In this document: positions 10,118 through 18,573 of the stretch, piece after piece
Layout: every line of letters begins with the position of its first letter
How positions within the stretch are numbered: the first letter of the stretch is position 1
From: Lysobacter enzymogenes
Lineage (GTDB): Bacteria; Pseudomonadota; Gammaproteobacteria; Xanthomonadales; Xanthomonadaceae
Assembly: GCF_900106525.1 (NCBI RefSeq)
Contig: NZ_FNOG01000005.1
Span: 496,001-560,000, forward strand
Direction of reading: 5' to 3'
DNA: 64,000 nt
The notes under the pieces: generated by a model
Databases searched by the model: none
Seen by the model: only the letters and a program-made list of their open reading frames with translations
What the model was told of the DNA's origin: nothing
Program-made: the position numbers and the translations under genes

Positions 10118-10788
10118 CACCCGTTCGAACCGGTGCCGGCGGTGCGCGCGGCGGCGTCGCCGACGCCGCACTGCGCGGTCTTGGCGCGCTCGTCTTCGAG
10201 CTTGCCCTCCAGCTCGCGCACGCGGTTCTCGCGTTCGACCTGGCCGAAGCCGAGCAGCGTCACACGCCGGCCCTTGGCATAGGCCGGGTCGCGATAGAGC
10301 TTGGCCAGCTCCAGCCCGGCGCGATACAGCGCGTCGCTGCCGGCCGCGCACTGCGCCGCGCGCGTTTGCGCCGCCTGCAATTGCTGGGCCAGTTCGGCGC
10401 GCTCGCGTTCCTTCTGCTGCGCGCCGTGCGCCGCCTGCTCCTGCGCGCTGCGCCACTTCTGCGCTTCGCCGCGCGCCTGTTCGGCCGAGGCCGAGGCCTG
10501 GCCCAGGCGCTGCTGCAACGCCGCCAGCTGCGCGCCGTCGGCGGCCGGCGCGGGCTTGGCCGCGCGGTTCTTGAGTTCGTCGCGCTCGCGTTCGGCCGCG
10601 GCGGTGGCGGCCTGCTGCTGCGCCAGCGCGGCCTCGGCCGTGCGCAGGCGCGAGGCGGTGTCGCGCAGCGCGTCGCGCAGGCGGGTTTCGTTGGCGCTCT
10701 GCGCGTGCGCTGCGGAAGCGGCGAACCACAGCGCCGCCAGCAAAGGCGCGCTGCGCAGGGCGGCGTGGCGGATGGTAGGAAGGCTCAT
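10117..10788 (-). CDS. Periplasmic coiled-coil protein of the TPS locus
   Basis: A 223-residue protein with a signal peptide (residues 1-29, cut after AHA-Q). Residues about 32-150 are an Ala/Gln/Glu/Arg-rich heptad region predicted to form a long coiled coil. A more ordered tail (about 150-195) contains AGLELAKLYRDPAYAK and GFGQVERENRVRELE, and the protein ends with a cysteine-containing Ala/Gly tail. No enzyme motif is visible. It starts 15 bases after the porin stop and overlaps the next gene, so it is part of the operon. A periplasmic spacer or scaffold role is inferred. Confidence 0.8.
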   Translation of the reverse strand: MSLPTIRHAALRSAPLLAALWFAASAAHAQSANETRLRDALRDTASRLRTAEAALAQQQAATAAAERERDELKNRAAKPAPAADGAQLAALQQRLGQASASAEQARGEAQKWRSAQEQAAHGAQQKERERAELAQQLQAAQTRAAQCAAGSDALYRAGLELAKLYRDPAYAKGRRVTLLGFGQVERENRVRELEGKLEDERAKTAQCGVGDAAARTAGTGSNG

Positions 10789-10803
10789 GCGCGCTCTCCG
10801 CGG

Positions 10804-12531
10804 TCAGAACTGGGTGTTGAGGTCGAGCTGGACCACATCGACCGAATACGGCTGGCCGGTGACCTCATTGGCGCTGAGCCAGCGCAGCCCCAGCCAGGTG
10901 TTGCGCGCCAGGCCCAGCGCGCCGCCGACGATGAAGCCGCGCGCGTTGGTGCCGCCGAGGTGGAAGTCCGAGTCGGTGAAGGCATCCGGCACCGCATCGG
11001 ATTCGAGCCGCTTGTAGCCGATGCTGGCGTTCCAGTCCCAGGCCTTCTCGATCTTCGGCTGGCCGACCAACAGATTGATGTAGTAACCCATGTCGCCGCC
11101 GTCGAAGACCCCGGTGGCGGCCGGGTCGAAGGTCGGCTTGAAGTTGTTGAGCGGTCCCAGCGCGCGGATGCGCTTGGCGTCGTACTTGAGGTTCTTGACC
11201 ACGTCGGCTTCGATCACGATCTTGACCGGGTCGAAGCGCGCGATCTCCAGCGCGGCGTGCAGGTTGGCCACGCCGAACTCGCTGGCGTAGCCGAAGTACT
11301 GCAGCTGCGGTCCGTTCGGCGCGCCCTGCGCCGGCACGATGTTGCGGATCGAGAACATGGTGTTGCCGAACTGCTGGAACTGCGGGCGCGACAGGTCGGT
11401 GTCGCACACGTCCTTGGAAGTCGGCGCCAGGCACGGCGAAGAGAACTGGCCGTTGAGCTTGTCGAACAGGAAGTAGCCCAGGCCGGCCTTGAGCGACATG
11501 TCGTCGGCGAAGGCCCAGTCGAAGCCGGCCTGCGCGCCGTACAGCCACTTGTCGCGGCTGCTTTCCTTGTCCAGCTCCTGGGTCGAGCCGAAATCGAAAT
11601 CGGTGTTGAACACCGGGAACGCGCCGACGTTGACGAAGCTCTTGAAGTCCGAGCTGTGCCGGAACGAGGCCTGCGCGGCGACGCCGTCGAAGTTGAGGTC
11701 GTTGTCGAACAGCAGCTCGCTGGTCCAGAACGGATTGGGCGTGCGGCCGATGTCGGCGCTGAGCCAGGCGGTCGGCTTGAGCCGCACGTAGGCGCGGTCG
11801 AGCCACAGCGAGTACTTGGACAGATTGCCGCCGGCGCCCAGAGTCTGGTTGGTCGAGACCGGGCTGCGGTCGCTGCCGCTGGCCAGGCGCAGATCGGCCT
11901 CGACCCAGTCGGAGATCTGCGCGTGCATGCCCAGCCGCGCGCGCAGGCGCATGCGGCCGCGGTTCTTGGTGGTGTTGACGTAGGGCACCGGGTTGGCGAC
12001 CGGGTCGGCGACGTCGTAGCCGCTGCCGGCGTTGAGCGCGGCGAAGTTGGGGAACTCGCGGTAGTTCTCGCCGTCGTTGAGCACGTCCTCGGCGCGCGCG
12101 CGCAGGTCGCCGTAGAAGCTGATGCGCTGGGTCCACTCCGGCAGCGCGTTGGGCGCCGCCCAGCCTTCGCTCTTGGCCTGTTGGACCACTTCGGCGCGCA
12201 GCTCGTCCTTGATCTGCTGGCGCACCACTTCCGGCACGTAGGGCACGACCACCGCGCCGGGCGCAGTCTGGTACGCAGGCTGCGCGGCGACGGCCGGGGC
12301 CGGATGCGCCGCCGCGCTCGCGCTCGCCTCGGCGATCAGATCGTCGGCCTGGCCGCGGGTCAGCACGCCCTTGGCGACCAGCAAGTCGATCAGCTTCAGC
12401 GTCACTTCGGGGCTGATCTTCGCCGCGTCCGCCGGCGTGGCCGCCAGCGCCGGCGCGGCGCAGGCCGACAGCAGCGCCAGGGCCAGCGCGTGCAGACGAA
12501 GACGGCGGAGCGGTTGAGTCGAAGCAGTCAT
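10804..12531 (-). CDS. Putative outer-membrane porin
   Basis: A 575-residue protein with a signal peptide ending near PALAA at residue 30. A short helical segment follows (ISPEVTLKLIDLLVAKGVLTRGQADDLI), then a periplasmic linker and a long beta-rich region with alternating aromatic and charged residues, ending in LDLNTQF with a C-terminal Phe typical of outer-membrane barrels. The layout matches the 'putative porin' family, which often carries such an N-terminal helix. The start at 12531 is chosen by GGAAGG nine bases upstream and by the signal peptide; the frame is open further upstream. It follows the TonB-like gene by 58 bases, so it is a candidate outer-membrane partner of the ExbB/ExbD/TonB set. 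Confidence 0.85.
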   Translation of the reverse strand: MTASTQPLRRLRLHALALALLSACAAPALAATPADAAKISPEVTLKLIDLLVAKGVLTRGQADDLIAEASASAAAHPAPAVAAQPAYQTAPGAVVVPYVPEVVRQQIKDELRAEVVQQAKSEGWAAPNALPEWTQRISFYGDLRARAEDVLNDGENYREFPNFAALNAGSGYDVADPVANPVPYVNTTKNRGRMRLRARLGMHAQISDWVEADLRLASGSDRSPVSTNQTLGAGGNLSKYSLWLDRAYVRLKPTAWLSADIGRTPNPFWTSELLFDNDLNFDGVAAQASFRHSSDFKSFVNVGAFPVFNTDFDFGSTQELDKESSRDKWLYGAQAGFDWAFADDMSLKAGLGYFLFDKLNGQFSSPCLAPTSKDVCDTDLSRPQFQQFGNTMFSIRNIVPAQGAPNGPQLQYFGYASEFGVANLHAALEIARFDPVKIVIEADVVKNLKYDAKRIRALGPLNNFKPTFDPAATGVFDGGDMGYYINLLVGQPKIEKAWDWNASIGYKRLESDAVPDAFTDSDFHLGGTNARGFIVGGALGLARNTWLGLRWLSANEVTGQPYSVDVVQLDLNTQF

Positions 12532-12589
12532 GCGTAACCTTCCTGAGTGAATTCGTATCGAAGCGCGCAAGCCGTATCCCAGCGCGGGC

Positions 12590-13270
12590 TCAGCCCGGCG
12601 ACACCGCGCCGATGCGCAAGTTGATCGGCTGCGGCATCTCCGCCGGCGGCGCCTGCGGCAACGAGCGCCCTTGCAGCGCGGCAAGGATGGCCGCGTCGAG
12701 CTCGGGCTTGCCGGTGCCGGCGATCACCTGCGAGCGCTGGATCGTCCCGTCCGGGTTCAACCACATCGCCACCGTGGCGCTGTAGCGTCCCTTGCGGGTT
12801 TTCTCGCCTTGTTGCAGGTACTGCTGCACGGTCCGCTGCACCATCGCCGCGTAGCCGGCATACGGATTGCCGCCGCCGCCCTTGCCGCCGATGCGGGTGC
12901 CGCCGCCGCCCTCGCCGGCCTGCAGACCGAACTCGTTGTTGCCGGGCCCCGCGTCGGCGGTCAGCGGATCGCCCGGCGGTTCGGCCGAATCCTGTTTGGG
13001 CGGCTCGATCGATTCGAACGGCGTGTTCTCGATCGGCTTGGGTTCTTCGGTGGTCTTTTCCGGTTCCGGCGGAGGCGGCGGTGGCGGCGGCGGCAAGATC
13101 ACCTGGGTGATGCGCGGCGGCTGGCGCTTAGCGGTCGGCCCGGCGCCTTGCATCAGCGACCACACCAACCACGCCATCACCGCGACGACGCCGATCACGC
13201 CGAGCACGCCCATCGCGCGCGAGAACCGGGAACCGCGGCCGTAGGTCTGCGACACGTCCGGGCGCCCCAC
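12590..13270 (-). CDS. TonB-like energy transducer
   Basis: A 226-residue protein with TonB architecture: a cytoplasmic N-terminus, one membrane segment (about 19-41), a Pro-rich periplasmic linker with a run of prolines at 60-68 followed by Pro/Glu stretches, a Gly-rich stretch (about 118-135), and a C-terminal domain (about 140-226) resembling the TonB C-terminus (YSATVAMWLNPDGTIQRSQV, GKPELDAAILAAL). Translation starts at a GTG immediately after the exbD stop. Its own ExbB/ExbD genes precede it, so it is likely dedicated to this locus. Its outer-membrane target may be the porin or TpsB, which is inference. No TonB-dependent receptor gene was seen in the window. Confidence 0.85.
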   Translation of the reverse strand: MGRPDVSQTYGRGSRFSRAMGVLGVIGVVAVMAWLVWSLMQGAGPTAKRQPPRITQVILPPPPPPPPPEPEKTTEEPKPIENTPFESIEPPKQDSAEPPGDPLTADAGPGNNEFGLQAGEGGGGTRIGGKGGGGNPYAGYAAMVQRTVQQYLQQGEKTRKGRYSATVAMWLNPDGTIQRSQVIAGTGKPELDAAILAALQGRSLPQAPPAEMPQPINLRIGAVSPG

Positions 13271-13675
13271 TCAGCCCTGGCCCTGGCGCTGCGAGGCCAG
13301 GCCGATCGAGGAAATGCCGAGCTTGCTGCACAGGTCCAGCACCGCCATGACCTTGTCGTACTGCACCGCGCGGTCGCCGCGCAGGATCACCGGCAACTCG
13401 GCGTCGCTGGCCAGCGCGTTGCGCAGCTGCTGTTCCAGCTCGCTCATGCTGACCGGCACCGCATCGATGCTGACCTGGCCGGCGTTGTCGATGGCGATGA
13501 CCTTGGTCTTGGGCTGCGACAGCGGCTGCGCGGCGCTGGCCTTGGGCAGATCGACCTTGATGCCCTGCACCGCCGCGGTGGTCATGATGATGAAGATCAC
13601 CAGCAGCACGTACGCCAGGTCCAGCATCGGCGTGATGTTGATGTCGTCGTAAGGCTTCTTGCCCTGGACCTTCAC
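13271..13675 (-). CDS. exbD: ExbD-type biopolymer transport protein
   Basis: A 134-residue protein, close to the usual ExbD length. It has a cytoplasmic N-terminus with the conserved INITPMLDLAYVLLVIF segment. Asp19 in this membrane helix corresponds to the proton-pathway Asp of ExbD/TolR. One membrane helix spans about 18-39 and a periplasmic domain (about 45-134) follows. The GTG start overlaps the stop of the upstream proton-channel gene as GTGA, and the stop abuts the TonB-like start, so the three genes are translationally coupled. It forms the stator with the ExbB-like partner and transmits the proton-motive force to TonB. Confidence 0.92.
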   Translation of the reverse strand: MKVQGKKPYDDINITPMLDLAYVLLVIFIIMTTAAVQGIKVDLPKASAAQPLSQPKTKVIAIDNAGQVSIDAVPVSMSELEQQLRNALASDAELPVILRGDRAVQYDKVMAVLDLCSKLGISSIGLASQRQGQG

Positions 13676-15492
13676 GGCAGCGTCTCCGTCGACACGCTGC
13701 GGGCCAGGTGCGCCGGCAGCGGCGCGTCGCCGGCGTAGTCTTCGGCGATGCGCTTTTCCAGCTCGTCGACGAACACCTGCATGTCCGCGCCGATGGCCTC
13801 GGTGCGGCTGAGCAGGTAGTTGTAGCCGAACAACGCCGGGATCGCGACGGCCAGGCCGGCCACCGTGGCCAGCAGCGCCGCGGCGATGCCGGGCGCGATC
13901 GCGTTGATGTTGACGTCGCCCGCCGCGGCCACCGCGGCGAAGGTGATCATCACGCCGACCACGGTGCCGAGCAGGCCCAAGAACGGGCCGCCGGAGATCG
14001 CGATGGTCAGCAGCACCATCAGCTTGTTGAGGCGCTGGCCTTCGCGCACCGCGGCGGCGTCGAGCGCCGAGCGGATCGCGGCGATCGACTGCGGCCGCAC
14101 CACCGAACGCCCGCCGCCGGCGGCGACGCGGTTGCGCAGCTCGTCCAGGCCGATGGCGAGGATGCGGGCGAGATTGGACTTCTCGCCGCTCAGCGGCCCG
14201 CCGCCTTCGGCCGCGCGCACCCAGGACACATCGTGCAGCGGGTACTCGCCGGCCTGCTTGCGGAAAGCCTCGAGGAAGCGCTCGTTGGCCTTGGATACGG
14301 TGTTGACGAACAGGCCCTTGCCGATCATCACCCACCACGAGATCGCGGCCATGAAGCCGAGAATCACGATCACGATCCAGGCGTCAACGGTGAGCGCGCT
14401 GAACAGGATGCCGAAGTAGTTGTGGCCGCCGTCGCCGGAGCGCTGTTCGACCGGCTGGAAGGTCAGCAGCTTGGCGTCCAGGCCCTGGCTGTGCGCGGCG
14501 ACCTGGATCAGGCCGAGCGGCCGCGCGACCTTGGACAGCTGCAGTTCGTCGATCTGGCCGATGAAGTTCGGCCGCGCCGCGCCGTCTTCGCCGCCGATCC
14601 ACAAACCCGCGGCGGCCGCCGCCGGCGCAACCGCGGCTTCGCCGGCCGGCGCGCCGTTGACATAGACCGCGAGCTTGCCGGCGTCGACGCGCACCGCGAG
14701 GTGCGCCCAGCCTTCGCCGACCAGCGGCGCGCCGGCCGAGGTGCGCACGCCGCCGGCTTCGGCGTAGACCACGCCCTGCTCGATCAGCAGCGTCAGCGCG
14801 CCCGGCAAGGACGCGATCACGCCGCTGGCGTTGGCGCCGGCCGGCTTGATCCACGCGCTCAGGGTCAGCGGCTGCGCGGCGGCGAGATTGAGCGAGGCCG
14901 AGGCCGGCACTTTGACCGGCGCCTTGCCGTCGAGCTGCAGGCCCGAACCGATCAGCGCGGTCTCGGCCAGGGTCAGCGGCGCCTGCGCGTTGTTGCCGTA
15001 GGCGGTGGTGTCGGTTCCGGCCGCGCCCTGGTTGGCGAAGTGGAACACCGCGACGTTGTCGGCGTCGTAGCTGCCCTTGGGGTCGCTGCCGGGCGTGGCT
15101 TCGGGATTGCCGAAGTAGACGAACACCGACGCCGCCGCGTTGGCGTCGAGCTTGGGCACGTCGACCCAGGCCAGCGCGACCTGGTCGACCAGCCCGTCGT
15201 ATTTCTCGAAGTGGTACTTCAGCGGCGTGCGGTCGTCGGCGGCGATGAAGCGCACGTCGCTGCCGTCCTCCTTGGCGTCGGCGAAGTTGAAGTTGCCCGA
15301 GTGCAGGCGCACCAGCACCTGCGCGCGGCCGCCCGGCTCGGTCATCGCCGCGCCGGCCGAGGTGGTGTTGAGATCGATCTTGGCCCGGTAGTTCCACTTG
15401 CCGTCCCACCACGAGGCCGCCGCGGCCGGAGCCGACAGCAGCGACAGCAGCAGCAACAGCGAACAGGCCAACAACACGCGCAATTGAGTCAC
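13672..15492 (-). CDS. DUF2341/LamG-like periplasmic domain fused to an ExbB/TolQ/MotA proton channel
   Basis: A 606-residue fusion protein. Residues 1-26 form a signal peptide. Residues about 27-135 resemble DUF2341 (WWDGKWNYRAKIDL near the start, VFVYFGNPEA near the end). Residues about 145-325 look like a LamG/concanavalin-type beta-sandwich (VAVFHF, LTLSAWIKP, GWAHLAVRVDAGKLAVYVNG, IDELQLS). One membrane segment lies at about 369-391. The C-terminal part is an ExbB/TolQ channel with helices at about 491-522 and 531-560 (GGPFLGLLGTVVGVM, INAIAPGIAAALLATVAGL). The start is taken as the GTG at 15492, behind GGGGAAAG and directly before the signal peptide; a frame extending to 15621 is less likely. 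The large extracytoplasmic region may bind a ligand or peptidoglycan and gate the motor; that is inferred. Confidence 0.88.
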   Translation of the reverse strand: MTQLRVLLACSLLLLLSLLSAPAAAASWWDGKWNYRAKIDLNTTSAGAAMTEPGGRAQVLVRLHSGNFNFADAKEDGSDVRFIAADDRTPLKYHFEKYDGLVDQVALAWVDVPKLDANAAASVFVYFGNPEATPGSDPKGSYDADNVAVFHFANQGAAGTDTTAYGNNAQAPLTLAETALIGSGLQLDGKAPVKVPASASLNLAAAQPLTLSAWIKPAGANASGVIASLPGALTLLIEQGVVYAEAGGVRTSAGAPLVGEGWAHLAVRVDAGKLAVYVNGAPAGEAAVAPAAAAAGLWIGGEDGAARPNFIGQIDELQLSKVARPLGLIQVAAHSQGLDAKLLTFQPVEQRSGDGGHNYFGILFSALTVDAWIVIVILGFMAAISWWVMIGKGLFVNTVSKANERFLEAFRKQAGEYPLHDVSWVRAAEGGGPLSGEKSNLARILAIGLDELRNRVAAGGGRSVVRPQSIAAIRSALDAAAVREGQRLNKLMVLLTIAISGGPFLGLLGTVVGVMITFAAVAAAGDVNINAIAPGIAAALLATVAGLAVAIPALFGYNYLLSRTEAIGADMQVFVDELEKRIAEDYAGDAPLPAHLARSVSTETLP

Positions 15493-15535
15493 GACACTTT
15501 CCCCGATAAATGTTCGGTACGGCTTCGAATCGCTC

Positions 15536-15634
15536 GTTGTGGGAGGGCCTCGGATCCGACGCTTTTCGCTCAGGTCCCGGTGCCGGCTGCGGCGTTCGGG
15601 AACAAGAACATCGGGGCTCAAACCTCTCCCACAC
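15536..15634. repeat. Degenerate palindromic repeat, 'tgtgggaggg' family
   Basis: An imperfect inverted repeat lying between tpsB and the ExbB-fusion gene. It begins with ttgtgggagggcctcgg and ends with ctctcccacac. A cleaner copy of the same family lies at 20603-20694. As it sits inside an apparent operon, it could form an mRNA hairpin affecting stability or the TpsB-to-ExbB expression ratio. Confidence 0.65.
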
Positions 15635-15652
15635 TTCAGACTTCAGACTTCG

Positions 15653-17248
15653 TCAGAACTCGCCCCACAGCCGCACGCCCACCTCGACCGAGTCGGGTTT
15701 GCGTTCGCGTCCGTTGGGGCTGGACAACGGATGGGCCACATCGATGGAACCGTTGAAATGGCCGAAGGCCTTGACCGTGGCGCCGATGCCGGCGCTGACC
15801 AAGGTTTCGCTGCGCAGCTGCTCGGGCAGCGGGTCGTTGATGCGGGTGTAGCCGGCGTCGACGAACGCGCGCAGGCGCAGCTCCTGGAACGCATCGCCGA
15901 GCGAGTCGGCGAACGAAGGCGTGCGCGCTTCCAGCGTCGCCGCCCCGCCCAGGTCGCCGAGCGCTTCGGATTCGTAATAGCCGCGCACGCTGTCGAGGCC
16001 GCCGATGCTGAATTGCTCGTTGCTGATCAAAGGCTCGCCGGCGAACTGGGTCTGCAGGCGCAGCATCAGTTGCGCGTCGCTCTTGGACTTCCAGGTGTAG
16101 GAGCCGCCGGCGCGCAGATAGAAGAAGTTGGGCTGGGCCTGGTAGCGCTTGGCGTCGAACGCGGCGCGGCCGTCGCCGACGCCGCGCAGGTTGAACACCG
16201 CCGACAGGGCCAGGTCGGCGACCGAGCGCTCTTTCACCCAATCGGCGTTGTAGTTGACGCTGAGCGGGAAGTACTCGATCGGCACCGCGCCGCGGTCGGC
16301 TCCCTGGATCAGCGACTCGGTGAAGTCCTTGTAGTCCACGCCGAGGCTGAGCGAATGGTAGAAGCCCTCGCCCGCGGCGAAGGAGCGCATCAGGCGCACG
16401 CCGGCCAGGGTGCCGTTGCCGATCACGTTGAGGTCGCCGACCACGGCGATGTCGCTCTTGCTGCGCACCGCATAGCCCAGCAGCGACCACGGCGAGGCGC
16501 CGAAGCGGGCCAGATACGAGGCCGAATACACCTGCGCGTCGGAACTGCGCTGCGGCGCGACCTGCGCCGACAGGCTGAAGCTGTGGCCGCGCTGCCACAG
16601 ATTGTCGTAGCGCACGCTGGCCGACAGGCGCTGGTCGGTGGTGTTGGCGCTGTTGCGGTTGTTGAGCTCCAGCGAGCCGTGCAGCGGCAGCGCGTTCTCG
16701 ACGTTGAGGTCGACATCGACCGTGTTGGGCGTCGCGCCGGCCTTGATTTCCGGGGTGACGCGGCGGTCGGGCAACTGGTTCAGGGCGAGGATGTCGCGCT
16801 GCACGTCCTTGAAGTTCGGCACCGAGCCCGCGGCCAGCGAGGGCGCGGCGCGCTCGATCTCGTCGGGCGAGAAATAATCGGCGCCGTTGACGCGCAGGCG
16901 GCCGACCTTTTGTTCGTTGACTTGCAAGGTAACCAGCCCGGTGGCCACGTCCTGTTCGGGAATGACCACGCTGACGGTGGGATAGCCGCGGCTGTCGTAC
17001 AGCGACTGCAGCGCGGCGCGCGCGTTCTCCACGTCCTGCTCGCCGCGCTGCGGGCCCAGGTGCGGGTAGACGATCTTTTCGATGTCCAGGTTGCTCAACT
17101 TGCTGTTGCCCAACACCTGATAGGCCAGGATGTCGAAGCGCGGCGCGGCCGCCGGCGCGGCGTCGGCGCGGGCCGGATTTTCCTGCGCATGGAGAACCGC
17201 CGGCCCGAACATGGTCAGACCGACGGCTGCGATGAGGCGTAGATGCAT
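15653..17248 (-). CDS. Two-partner secretion outer-membrane transporter (TpsB; ShlB/FhaC/HecB family)
   Basis: A 531-residue Omp85-superfamily transporter expected to export the TpsA encoded at the operon's far end. A signal peptide ends near LHAQ (about residue 21). POTRA-type domains follow (about 35-190: FDILAYQVLGNSKLSNLDIEKIV, GYPTVSVVIPEQ, GLVTLQVNEQKVGRLRVNG). The C-terminal 16-strand barrel includes the conserved strand EQFSIGGLDSVRGYYESE, whose VRGY lies in loop L6, and ends in VGVRLWGEF with a terminal Phe. The ATG at 17248 is chosen because the signal peptide starts there. It is the first gene of the minus-strand run, so the promoter should lie in the 770-base gap upstream. Confidence 0.94.
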   Translation of the reverse strand: MHLRLIAAVGLTMFGPAVLHAQENPARADAAPAAAPRFDILAYQVLGNSKLSNLDIEKIVYPHLGPQRGEQDVENARAALQSLYDSRGYPTVSVVIPEQDVATGLVTLQVNEQKVGRLRVNGADYFSPDEIERAAPSLAAGSVPNFKDVQRDILALNQLPDRRVTPEIKAGATPNTVDVDLNVENALPLHGSLELNNRNSANTTDQRLSASVRYDNLWQRGHSFSLSAQVAPQRSSDAQVYSASYLARFGASPWSLLGYAVRSKSDIAVVGDLNVIGNGTLAGVRLMRSFAAGEGFYHSLSLGVDYKDFTESLIQGADRGAVPIEYFPLSVNYNADWVKERSVADLALSAVFNLRGVGDGRAAFDAKRYQAQPNFFYLRAGGSYTWKSKSDAQLMLRLQTQFAGEPLISNEQFSIGGLDSVRGYYESEALGDLGGAATLEARTPSFADSLGDAFQELRLRAFVDAGYTRINDPLPEQLRSETLVSAGIGATVKAFGHFNGSIDVAHPLSSPNGRERKPDSVEVGVRLWGEF

Positions 17249-18020
17249 CGACCCGGAACCATCCCTGTTGCGCCGCCCCGACGAGAGGGGGACGGCAGAC
17301 CGCGCCAAGGTAGGTTCGCTATGTGACGATGTTTGAACTGCTACATGACAAGGCACGCGGAAGACGTCACGCATGTATCGCGCATGAAATCTCGTCCTCA
17401 CAAGTCTTACGCATGACGGGCGAACGACGTGCGCGCTCGCGCGGCATCTCGGTTTCGCTTGAGCGGTATCACACCCGTGAGAAATGTCGCGCGTTCGGGT
17501 TGCGTCGTTTCGGCCGTATGTGGAGGCGAAGATCGTGTTGCGGCGTCTCGTCGCGTAGCGACACGCTGCTGTTTTCCCGATGCGCGCATCGCTTCGTCGT
17601 CTCGAATGCGATGCATTCGTTCGCGCGGGCCAGCGCCTCTCTCATCGAAGCGAGAACGCAAGCCGAACGCGCGTCGCCGAACCTCCGCGACGATGACAAC
17701 GCGCCACCACACGCGCCGCATTCGCGACCTGCGCTGAGAAGCGGCGCGACGCCTATCGCATTGTCATCGACACGATGTTGTTGCATGGCGGAAACATGGC
17801 GGCGCGATTCCGCCTCGCCAGGATGTGCGCGGCAGCCAAAGCAACTGCCGCGCGCGTCGTCTTTTGCGCACAGGCGCCCGGTCGCGCGCCGCTTCGCGCA
17901 GATCGCCGCACGCTGAGACTCGAAGGCGGCCCCTCGGCCTCGTCCGTCGCAATAAGGAGCGCACGGCCGACGACAGCCGCGCGCCTGGGCGCGCGCGTCG
18001 CCTGCACCACCGTCCCTCGA
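17249..18020. other. Gene-free region upstream of tpsB
   Basis: This 772-base stretch has no ORF with protein-like sequence on either strand. It must carry the promoter of the TPS operon on the minus strand. From about 17400 to 17950 it is dominated by short alternations of cgcg, tcg and gcatcg without codon periodicity, similar to gaps at about 33840-34310 and 44800-45290. No convincing -35/-10 pair or terminator was identified. Confidence 0.5.
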
Positions 18021-18458
18021 TCAGCCCAGTTCCTGCGCCAACCCGATCAGAATCCCTTCGGGCCCGCGGATGTAGCACAACTTGTAAATGTCCTGGTACC
18101 GCACCACGTCGCCGGCAAGCTGCGCACCGTGGGCGCGCAGCCGCTCCAAAGTGTCGTCGATGTCGTCCACGGCGAACATCACCCGCAGATAGCCCAGCGC
18201 GTTGACCGGCGCGTTGCGGTGATCGGCGACCACCGCCGGGGCGAGGAAGCGCGACAGCTCCAGCCGGCTGTGGCCGTCGGGCGTGCGCATCATCGCGATC
18301 TCCACGCGCTGGTCGCCCAGCCCGGTGACGCGGCCGGCCCATTCGCCTTCGACCATGCCCCGCCCTTCCAGCTCCAGGCCCAGTTCGATAAAGAACGCGA
18401 TCGCCGCGTCGAGGTCTTCGACCACGATTCCGACGTTGTCCATCCGCTTGAGCGCCAT
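18021..18458 (-). CDS. VOC-fold (glyoxalase/dioxygenase superfamily) protein
   Basis: A 145-residue protein with two beta-alpha-beta-beta-beta modules of the vicinal oxygen chelate fold: MDNVGIVVEDLDAAIAFFIELGLE at the start and VNALGYLRVMFAVDDIDDTLERLRAHGAQL in the middle, ending with the typical YIRGPEGILIGLAQ. The last part carries the Glu that commonly acts as a metal ligand. Reaction and substrate cannot be assigned from sequence; members include glyoxalase I, bleomycin-resistance proteins and ring-cleaving dioxygenases. A GGAGAT ribosome-binding site precedes the ATG. It appears to be a single-gene unit. Confidence 0.88.
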   Translation of the reverse strand: MALKRMDNVGIVVEDLDAAIAFFIELGLELEGRGMVEGEWAGRVTGLGDQRVEIAMMRTPDGHSRLELSRFLAPAVVADHRNAPVNALGYLRVMFAVDDIDDTLERLRAHGAQLAGDVVRYQDIYKLCYIRGPEGILIGLAQELG

Positions 18459-18492
18459 GTCCGATCTCCGGGTTTGGGTTTGAAGTCAGGGT

Positions 18493-18526
18493 TGGAAAAA
18501 ACGAAGGGCGGCCCGAAGGCCGCCCC
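18493..18526 (-). terminator. Rho-independent terminator after the SapC-like gene
   Basis: The stem agggcggcc/ggccgcccct with a four-base cgaa loop is followed, read on the minus strand, by a T-run (cgttttttcc). It lies 48 bases past the SapC-like stop and just before the VOC gene. Confidence 0.8.
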
Positions 18527-18573
18527 TGACTGTTGCGTTGCTGCGGCCGGCGGTTGCTGCGGCCGACGCGGCT

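Noticed and set aside
13708-15756. A 682-codon plus-strand open frame over the ExbB/ExbD genes
   Set aside because: It is antisense to well-supported genes and has the same Arg/Ala/Gln composition as other shadow frames.
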